A stretch of 64,000 bases of DNA. Origin: Gammaproteobacteria bacterium (GTDB taxonomy: Bacteria > Pseudomonadota > Gammaproteobacteria > GCA-2400775). Below are positions 58,850 to 64,000 of the stretch, piece by piece. Below the pieces are notes generated by a model. The model was not told the DNA's origin and did not search any database. It was given only the letters and a program-made list of their open reading frames with translations. The stretch spans positions 32,807-96,806 of the forward strand of contig JAADIY010000040.1 of NCBI GenBank assembly GCA_013151045.1. Direction: 5' to 3'. Numbering within the stretch: the stretch's first letter is position 1; each line of letters opens with the position of its first letter. The position numbers and the translations under genes are program-made.

Positions 58850-61066
58850 TTAGTGCGATGGCTTATTCGATGAACGGCCACGTTGTTTGCTTGTGTGATT
58901 ACTGGCGCTGCGATTATCCCATTGTCCGCCACGGGCATGTTTGAATTTTTTCGTTCTCTTTTGATTTTTATTGTTTTTAGAATCTTCTGGCACCAGGCAG
59001 TTAGGTCCATCGCCAATAAGGTCCTTACGGCCCATATCTTTTAATGCTTTGCGCAACTGAGGCCAGTGTTTTTCATCGTGATAACGTAAGAATGCTTTTT
59101 GTAGGCGGCGTTGTTCCAATTTTTTTGGTGTATACAGCGTATCGTTTTTATAGCTGAGTTTTTTCAGTGGATTATGATTGCTGTAATACATCGCTGTGGC
59201 CAATGCCATGGGCGAAGGATAAAAGGTCTGAACCTGATCAATACGAAACTTATTCTTTTTAAGCCACAACGCAAGATTTAACATATCTTTATCTTCGCAG
59301 CCAGGGTGGCCAGCGATAAAGTAAGGGATAAGGTATTGCTCTTTACCTGCTTCTTTTGAATACTTCTCAAACATCTCCTTGAATTTGTCGTAGCTACCCA
59401 TACCCGGCTTCATCATTTTGCTTAGCGTAGCGCCTTCACTGTGTTCAGGTGCTATTTTTAAATAGCCGCCGACATGATGGGTCACCAATTCTTTAACGTA
59501 TTCAGGGTCTTCGACAGCCAAGTCATAACGCAAGCCGGAAGCGACCATGACACGTTTAACACCAGGAATTTTTCGCGCCTTACGGTAGAGCTCAGTGGTT
59601 GGTGTGTGGTCTGTATCAAGTGTTTTACATATGGTGGGATAAACACAAGACAAGCGACGGCAATTAGCTTGAATGTTTTCGTCCTTACATTGTAGGTGAT
59701 ACATATTGGCAGTGGGTCCGCCGAGGTCAGAAATCGTACCGGTAAAGCCAGGCACAACATCTCGAATCTGCTCAATCTCTTTTAAGACTGATTGGTGTGA
59801 GCGACTTTGAATTACGCGACCTTCATGTTCAGTGATAGAACAAAAGGTACAGCCACCAAAACAACCGCGCATGATATTGACAGAAGTCTTAATCATCTCG
59901 TAGGCAGGGATATGGGCATCGCCATATACCGGATGAGGACGGCGTTGATAAGGCATATCAAACAACAAATCCATTTCTTCAGTAGAAAGCGGGATGGGTG
60001 GCGTATTAATCCACACTTCTTGATTGCCATGACGCTGAATTAAGGCGCGTGCGTTATGCGGATTAGATTCTTGATGTAAAACGCGAGATGCATGCGCATA
60101 CAAAGGTGCATCTTTATGCACTTTTTCAAAAGAAGGTAGGCGTATACAGCTATTTTTCGTAGCAATTTGATGTTTACGCATTAACGGCATTGGAATTACT
60201 TTAATTTCAGTAATGCCGTTCTTCGTTTCTATTTTTTGCTTAGGTGAATCTTCTTTTGTTGCACAGCTTTGATTGACTGGATCCTTTTCTTCGTAAGGGT
60301 TGGCGATCATCGTCTCTAAGGTGTCGGTATCTTTAGGCCAATCGATGCGAGTGGAATCAATTTCGGTATAACCCTTAGGCGGCGTCTTTAAAATGACCGC
60401 GGTACCGCGAATATTAGTGATTTTTTCTATCGCTTCACCGTTGGATAAACGATGAGCAACTTCGGCAATGGCACGTTCGGCATTACCATAAAGTAAAATA
60501 TCTGCAGCGGTATCAATTAATACAGAGCGACGTACTTCGTTGCTCCAATAATCATATTGCGCGATACGACGTAGGCTGGCCTCAATGCCGCCTAAAACAA
60601 TGGGTACATCGCCATAAGCTTCTTTGCAGCGTTGGCTATACACCAATACTGAGCGATCAGGACGCTTGCCGGGTTCGGCATGTGGGGTGTAAGCATCGTC
60701 ATTACGCACTTTTAAATCAGCCGTATAACGGTTGATCATCGAATCCATATTGCCAGCGCTGACACCAAAAAACAGGTTAGGTCTGCCCAGTGCTTTAAAC
60801 GGATCGACGCTATGCCAATCAGGCTGCGCAATAATACCGACTCGAAAACCTTGTGATTCAAGAAAGCGGCCCATCACCGCCATGCCAAAGCTTGGGTGAT
60901 CTATATAGGCATCGCCCACGACAATAATGACATCGCAGCTATCCCAGCCCAGCTCGTCCATCTCGGCACGGCTCATTGGTAAATAAGGCGCAACGCCATA
61001 ACACTCGGCCCAATATTTGGGGTAGCCGAATAGGTCAGGGGCTTTTATGGGTTTTGCTAAGGGCAT
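58850..61066 (-). CDS. ygiQ: YgiQ family radical SAM protein
   Basis: 738 residues. The 4Fe-4S motif is in [19 protein letters not shown] (CxxxCxxC), preceded by a long N-terminal domain of the UPF0313 type ([19 protein letters not shown]) and followed by SAM-barrel elements ([37 protein letters not shown]). The C-terminus is Lys/Arg/Asn-rich and low-complexity. Function unknown. This is the last clearly core gene before the accessory end of the window. Confidence 0.94.
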   Translation of the reverse strand: MPLAKPIKAPDLFGYPKYWAECYGVAPYLPMSRAEMDELGWDSCDVIIVVGDAYIDHPSFGMAVMGRFLESQGFRVGIIAQPDWHSVDPFKALGRPNLFFGVSAGNMDSMINRYTADLKVRNDDAYTPHAEPGKRPDRSVLVYSQRCKEAYGDVPIVLGGIEASLRRIAQYDYWSNEVRRSVLIDTAADILLYGNAERAIAEVAHRLSNGEAIEKITNIRGTAVILKTPPKGYTEIDSTRIDWPKDTDTLETMIANPYEEKDPVNQSCATKEDSPKQKIETKNGITEIKVIPMPLMRKHQIATKNSCIRLPSFEKVHKDAPLYAHASRVLHQESNPHNARALIQRHGNQEVWINTPPIPLSTEEMDLLFDMPYQRRPHPVYGDAHIPAYEMIKTSVNIMRGCFGGCTFCSITEHEGRVIQSRSHQSVLKEIEQIRDVVPGFTGTISDLGGPTANMYHLQCKDENIQANCRRLSCVYPTICKTLDTDHTPTTELYRKARKIPGVKRVMVASGLRYDLAVEDPEYVKELVTHHVGGYLKIAPEHSEGATLSKMMKPGMGSYDKFKEMFEKYSKEAGKEQYLIPYFIAGHPGCEDKDMLNLALWLKKNKFRIDQVQTFYPSPMALATAMYYSNHNPLKKLSYKNDTLYTPKKLEQRRLQKAFLRYHDEKHWPQLRKALKDMGRKDLIGDGPNCLVPEDSKNNKNQKRTKKFKHARGGQWDNRSASNHTSKQRGRSSNKPSH

Positions 61067-61233
61067 GATGGGGTGGGTAGTGGTTTGTACTTTCGGATGC
61101 TAATTATCCCATAAACACTTGTATTTATATAGATTTTTGGGTTTTTGGCCTTGGTTATAGTATGGGTATTAGATGGTTTTGTGATATTGACAATAATTAT
61201 TTTATAACTACAATGTAATTTATAGATGAAATA

Positions 61234-61508
61234 GTGTTTGTCTGGGATGAAAGGAAGAATCTCACGAACATCAATAAGCATAGTGTGTCTTTTGAAGAGG
61301 CGAAGACGGTGTTTACTGATGAATTCGCGCGGCGGATCCGGATCACTCCGCTGAGGAGGAAAGGTTCATTTTGTTAGGTATTAGTATTTATTCTCGCTTA
61401 CTTGTTGTATGTCATTGTGTAAGAGAAGAAAACATCATTCGTATTTTCTCTGCACGTAAAGCAGGTAAGACAGAACGTAACATTTACGAGAGTTATCGCA
61501 ATGCGTGA
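61234..61508 (+). pseudogene. brnT: BrnT toxin gene, frameshifted
   Basis: From GTG 61234 one frame reads VFVWDERKNLTNINKHSVSF then EEAKTVFTDEFA, the BrnT N-terminus. The family then continues in another frame: ADPDHSAEEERFILLGISIY, then SRLLVVCHCVREENIIRIFS and ARKAGKTERNIYESYR, ending TGA 61506-61508 and overlapping the brnA start by eight bases. The shift falls at about 61326-61335 (GC-rich CGCGCGGCGGAT) and fits loss of one base or gain of two. BrnT is a RelE-fold ribonuclease; the shift removes its catalytic second half. A sequencing error is the alternative. Confidence 0.85.
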
Positions 61509-61710
61509 TCAATATAATTTTTCTGAGTCCACTCAAAACCCTTATGCCAAGAAGTTAAAAAAACAAATCACCATTCGAATTGATGAGGATACGATTGGCT
61601 ATTTCAAGGAAATGGCTGATGACAAGGGTATCCCTTATCAAAGTTTAATTAATTTGTATTTGCGAGATTGTGCTCAGGAGCATAAGGAATTGAGCTTGGA
61701 TTGGAAGTAG
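61501..61710 (+). CDS. brnA: BrnA family antitoxin
   Basis: 69 residues: KKLKKQITIRIDEDTIGYFK forms the ribbon-helix-helix strand and first helix, with DDKGIPYQSLINLYLRDCAQ as the second part. BrnA neutralises BrnT and represses the shared promoter. The gene is intact although brnT is broken, the survivable outcome for a toxin-antitoxin pair. The start overlaps the brnT end. Confidence 0.88.
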   Translation: MRDQYNFSESTQNPYAKKLKKQITIRIDEDTIGYFKEMADDKGIPYQSLINLYLRDCAQEHKELSLDWK

Positions 61711-61876
61711 GGGGTGTGTCGATGCTGTTCTTTGGCATTGTTTTTCGCCTTTCCTAGGCGCGGTAATTTTGAGACCAAAAGGACCTAAAAGTCTTACTCC
61801 CGTTCATCAGCCGCTGCCCCAGCGGTACCCTGAGCTGTACGGCTAAACGCGTTCGCTTAAAATCAAGAATCAAAAG

Positions 61877-61941
61877 AATCAAGGGTTCAGTGTACTTGAA
61901 AAATATTATCTACTCACTTCAAGTACACTGAACCCTTGATT
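61877..61941. repeat. Perfect 24-bp inverted repeat with 17-base loop
   Basis: The arm 61877-61900 (ATCAAGGGTTCAGTGTACTT in its centre) is exactly complementary to 61918-61941 (AAGTACACTGAACCCTTGAT). The loop is AAATATTATCTACTCAC. The right arm ends where the intron reverse-transcriptase fragment begins. It is too perfect to be chance; it may be a mobile palindrome, or the seam of a deletion. The preceding 61711-61876 has nothing I can identify. Confidence 0.85.
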
Positions 61942-62309
61942 TCAAGCAACGAGTCCGGCGATTAACCAATCGCAACTGGGGCGTGTCGATGAAATACCAG
62001 CTCTTCAGAATCAGCCAATATCTACGCGGCTGGATTAATTATTTTGGTATTGCCAGCGGCTATCAACGCTGCGTTGATCTGGATCATTGGATACGACGTA
62101 GAGTTCGCATGGCCTATTGGCGACAGTGGCGACGGCCACGCACCAAGATAAGAAGTATGATGAGACTGGGTGTTCATGTACGCGCCGCAATTGCTTGTGG
62201 CATTATCAGCAAAGGCCCATGGCGGAGCGCTAAAACCCCAGGGATACAGCAGGCGTTATCTAACGACTACTTAAAATCCCAAGGACTATATGCTTTACGT
62301 GATGGATGA
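61932..62309 (+). pseudogene. Group II intron maturase, C-terminal fragment
   Basis: The open frame, entered after a TGA at 61929, reads FKQRVRRLTNRNWGVSMKYQ, then LFRISQYLRGWINYFGIASG and WIRRRVRMAYWRQWRRPRTK to TGA. This is the maturase (domain X / GIIM) region that follows the reverse transcriptase in intron-encoded proteins. The RT domain itself is missing, cut off at the inverted repeat. An in-frame GTG at 61983 would allow a 108-residue product but there is no reason to think it is functional. Confidence 0.88.
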
Positions 62310-62429
62310 ATTTCGCTTCATCATGCTAACTGAAACGCCCTGTGTGCGCCCGAAGGAAGTGCCCTTGGGGTAGACCCGCATGCAGGGTGTTGTGGGGGCT
62401 GAGGGTTAGATACCCTCGGCTACCCGATT
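62310..62429 (+). mobile_element. 3' end of the group II intron RNA (domain V/VI region)
   Basis: After the maturase stop come CGCCCTGTGTGCG and CGCATGCAGGGTG (outer stem, 62336-62394 region), then TTGTGGGGGCTGAGGGTTAG and ATACCCTCGGCTACCCGATT, the typical 3' end of IIC-type introns of this group. The intron end at about 62429 abuts AAGCC, part of the attC core of the higBA cassette. The loop between the outer stem halves is about 25 bases longer than usual and can form its own stem (CCCGAAGG with CCCTTGGGG). Exact boundaries need a covariance search. Confidence 0.6.
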
Positions 62430-62435
62430 AAGCCT

Positions 62436-62732
62436 TTATGCATAATTGGAACGATAAGGCTGGACATGTAGCGCAGACTTGTTTTGGCGAGACTGCCAAA
62501 GGTCGTATGCATTTTGAAGGCGAAGCCAATGGTCGGCAGATGGTTTTTTAAATACCAACTCTAAGCGTAACGCCATTTCTGGTGTTATTGCTCCTCTGCC
62601 ATTTAAGACTTTTGAAAGTGTTTTACGACTAACATTTAAGTGCTCTGATGCATCTGTAATGGTGAGTTCTAAAGGGGTTATTACCAGCTCTTTTAGAATT
62701 TCACCTGGGTGCGTGGGGTTGTGCATACTCAT
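62436..62732 (-). CDS. higA: HigA family antitoxin
   Basis: 98 residues, an XRE-type helix-turn-helix: [40 protein letters not shown] and [25 protein letters not shown]. This is the plasmid-maintenance HigA type. It overlaps higB by one base. The stop TAA is followed in the gene direction by AGGCTTAA, complementary to the cassette start TTAAGCCC, as expected for an integron cassette. Confidence 0.92.
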   Translation of the reverse strand: MSMHNPTHPGEILKELVITPLELTITDASEHLNVSRKTLSKVLNGRGAITPEMALRLELVFKKPSADHWLRLQNAYDLWQSRQNKSALHVQPYRSNYA

Positions 62733-63010
62733 TAGTGATAATCCTCGTAATTTACTATTTCAGCATCTCGACCTATGAATCGAAATGTCACCCTCCAATT
62801 ACCGCTAACAGAAACAGACCATATGTTTTTACGACTGCCTTTTAGCTCGTGTAACCGTAAGCCGGGTAAATCCATATCCTGCGGACTTTCAGCTTGATCT
62901 AGGTTGGTGAGTATTAACCTTAATCGTTTGGCATGTGTTGATTGAATGCCAGACGATTTACCAGTTTTGTAGAAACGCAATAATCCTTTATGTATGAAAC
63001 TGATTATCAT
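62732..63010 (-). CDS. higB: HigB family toxin
   Basis: 92-residue RelE/ParE-superfamily mRNA interferase: [40 protein letters not shown] and [15 protein letters not shown] core (here [15 protein letters not shown]), then VNYEDYH with the C-terminal catalytic His and acidic residues. Intact. In the toxin-first order typical of higBA. Co-expressed from the palindromic operator upstream. Confidence 0.92.
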   Translation of the reverse strand: MIISFIHKGLLRFYKTGKSSGIQSTHAKRLRLILTNLDQAESPQDMDLPGLRLHELKGSRKNIWSVSVSGNWRVTFRFIGRDAEIVNYEDYH

Positions 63011-63020
63011 GGCAATTATT

Positions 63021-63037
63021 GTAACCTATTAGGTTAC
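63021..63037. promoter_or_regulatory. higBA operator palindrome
   Basis: GTAACCTATTAGGTTAC has eight-base arms (GTAACCTA and TAGGTTAC) around one base. It lies 11 bases upstream of the higB start, where HigA or the HigBA complex would bind to repress the operon. The cassette thus carries its own promoter region. Confidence 0.75.
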
Positions 63038-63062
63038 GTTGTCAAGTGGGCGTTTTTTTAGG

Positions 63063-63161
63063 GCTTAACGCTTTGGGTAAGCCGACCATTGGAGCGGCGC
63101 GAGGCTTGTGCGATTTACGCACAAACGAACGCCGCGGAAATGGGTCGGCCTGGAGTTGTCC
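63063..63161 (-). other. attC-like recombination site upstream of higBA
   Basis: Read on the minus strand, the end GGTCGGCTTACCCAAAGC, GTTAAGC closely follows the class-1 type attC end (GGCTTAACTCAAGCGTTAGAT) and fits GTTRRRY at 63063-63069. The inside is a large imperfect hairpin: GGCCGACC pairs with GGTCGGC, CCGCGGCG with CGCCGCTC, and TGTGCG with CGCACA. The far core is less certain (GGACAAC at 63161-63155), and the SGNH cassette's own core lies further out at 63328. About 99 bases, a normal attC size. Confidence 0.7.
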
Positions 63162-63164
63162 ACG

Positions 63165-63260
63165 ACACCGTGGGAAGTCCAAGATGACTATAATTTTCTT
63201 CGACCACATTTTTCACATAATGGAAAAATGCCCTATGAAAAACTAAAGCAAGCTATGATA
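63165..63260 (+). pseudogene. Transposase C-terminal remnant
   Basis: The plus-strand frame reads WEVQDDYNFLRPHFSHNGKM then PYEKLK, the end of an rve-type (IS3/IS481-like) integrase core where YN..RPH...G..P is conserved. The rest of the gene is absent. It lies between the SGNH cassette end core and the attC-like hairpin, so it probably entered by insertion and later deletion. Confidence 0.6.
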
Positions 63261-63322
63261 AGCGAACTGTTCTATGTCTGCCTAAGTCGTAGAAAAGACA
63301 CAGTTGACACCACAGTCGCTTG

Positions 63323-63919
63323 TTAGGGATCATTAAACCACCAAGATGATGATGAGCTAACAATATCTGCGATTTTTGAATAGCCGCTGCTCTGTGGGTG
63401 GGCTCCGTCATTTTTAGATACTTCTATCTTGTACGCATCATCATTAATGAGTGAGGAATAAAGTTCAATAAATGGTACATTTAACAGATTGGCTTCTCTC
63501 TCATACGCTTCTGAGATAGCTTTAATTCTTTTATTTTGTTCATCATCAATTATAGGCGGTGGACCAACCATTATGACCTTGTATTTCTTGGCTCCATCGA
63601 GAACCTTACGTATGTTTTTTATAGAATCTTCTTGTGTTACACGAACACTACTATTTTCAATTACCGTGTCATTTACGCCACATGAAATAACTACACGACC
63701 GTCACATGAATCTGGCAATCGAAGAGAACACTCATTTTCCCAACGAAAAAGAATATCTTTGCTTGTGTTACGACGGATACCAAGATTGTAGTAGGTAACA
63801 GCTACACCACTTGCATTTGCAGACGCACATAAACGTCCGGCCCACCCAAGTGCCGCTTCATCACCTGTACCATTGATGAATGAATCACCAACAAAACAAA
63901 TCCTTATATCTTCTGCCAT
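63323..63919 (-). CDS. SGNH/GDSL-family hydrolase in an integron cassette
   Basis: 198 residues without a signal peptide. Block I ICFVGDSFINGTGDEAALGW (Ser nucleophile in GDS), block III VVISCGVNDTV (Asn), block V DGAHPQSSGYSKIADIV (Asp and His). SGNH enzymes cleave esters; substrate unknown. ATG follows GAAGGATGAATA. The cassette logic is clear: it begins TTAGGGC about 25 bases before the start, and the stop TAA lies inside CCCTAAC (63328-63322), the complement of the cassette start, so core and stop codon coincide. Confidence 0.85.
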   Translation of the reverse strand: MAEDIRICFVGDSFINGTGDEAALGWAGRLCASANASGVAVTYYNLGIRRNTSKDILFRWENECSLRLPDSCDGRVVISCGVNDTVIENSSVRVTQEDSIKNIRKVLDGAKKYKVIMVGPPPIIDDEQNKRIKAISEAYEREANLLNVPFIELYSSLINDDAYKIEVSKNDGAHPQSSGYSKIADIVSSSSSWWFNDP

Positions 63920-63938
63920 TATTCATCCTTCTTTTTTG

Positions 63939-64000
63939 CCCTAACGCTCGAATTAACTTGCCGTTTTTACACAGAGCAACGCGGCGTGTAAAAAAAAATC
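63939..64000 (-). other. Partial attC-like site at the window edge
   Basis: On the minus strand GGCAAGTTAATTCGAGC runs into GTTAGGG (63945-63939), again the shape of an attC right end (GGCTTAAxTCxAGCGTTAG). Further out, ACACGCCGCG and CTCTGTGT can form part of a hairpin. It would belong to the next cassette towards the integrase. It is cut by the end of the window. Confidence 0.6.

Noticed and set aside
61057..61281. 74-residue minus-strand frame upstream of ygiQ
   Set aside because: It overlaps the start of ygiQ and the brnT coding sequence on the other strand; low-complexity Ile/Lys/Tyr composition from AT-rich DNA.
61711..61876. Possible attC or gene between brnA and the inverted repeat
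   Set aside because: Short palindromic bits occur but neither core boxes nor a convincing frame could be placed.
63046..63246. 66-residue plus-strand frame upstream of higB
   Set aside because: It runs through the attC-like hairpin and shows no protein-like conservation; the transposase signal is in a different frame.

Overview
The window looks like a chromosomal stretch of a gammaproteobacterium, probably marine, of moderate to low GC. The evidence is the long conserved order rpsB-tsf-pyrH-frr-uppS-cdsA-dxr-rseP-bamA-skp-lpxD-fabZ-lpxA-lpxB-rnhB-dnaE-accA-tilS-pyrG-kdsA-eno-ftsB-ispD-ispF, the lipid A genes (diderm envelope), the succinylase-type dap genes and a bacterial 4.5S RNA. I cannot name the genus from sequence alone.

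Layout. 1-8.6 kb: end of htpG, a Nudix hydrolase, an HDOD protein, a GH100 invertase-like enzyme, a frameshifted hemH, lpxH, a periplasmic cyclophilin and gltX. 8.9-12.0 kb: a two-gene unit coding for a duplicated DUF1538 membrane protein and a protein with three PII-like modules. 12.0-20.9 kb: mostly minus strand, with dapC-dapD-arsC-like-dapE and two PilZ genes, an EamA transporter on the plus strand, and map-glnD. 21.2-47.3 kb: a long plus-strand run for translation, undecaprenyl-phosphate and isoprenoid synthesis, outer-membrane assembly, lipid A, replication, fatty-acid initiation, CTP, KDO-8-P and enolase. It is broken only by a 160-bp MITE with a 5-bp target duplication just after eno. 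47.3-48.9 kb: a lipoprotein, two decayed gene remnants (one a DUF924 gene with two Trp-to-stop changes) and a DUF1415 gene. 48.9-52.6 kb: a zinc-uptake cluster (exported small protein, beta-barrel, ZnuA-like, ZnuB-like) behind a perfect Zur-type palindrome, with no ATPase gene. 52.7-61.1 kb: ffs, dnaX (with a slippery A-run), ybaB, recR, rsgA, orn, a YgjP-like peptidase and YgiQ.

The right end, 61.2-64.0 kb, is accessory DNA. A BrnT/BrnA toxin-antitoxin pair has a frameshifted toxin. After it comes what I read as the distal end of an integron cassette array transcribed on the minus strand: a higBA cassette and an SGNH-hydrolase cassette with attC-like sites. A fragment of a group IIC-attC-type intron sits on the opposite strand exactly at the core of the higBA cassette's attC. 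A large inverted repeat and a transposase remnant complete it. No integrase lies in the window; from cassette orientation it should lie to the right.

The most interesting candidate systems are the DUF1538/triple-PII unit, the ATPase-less Zur-regulated zinc cluster, and the cassette array with its intron. Sequence-level oddities are the 7-bp duplication that breaks hemH and the A9 slippery site in dnaX.
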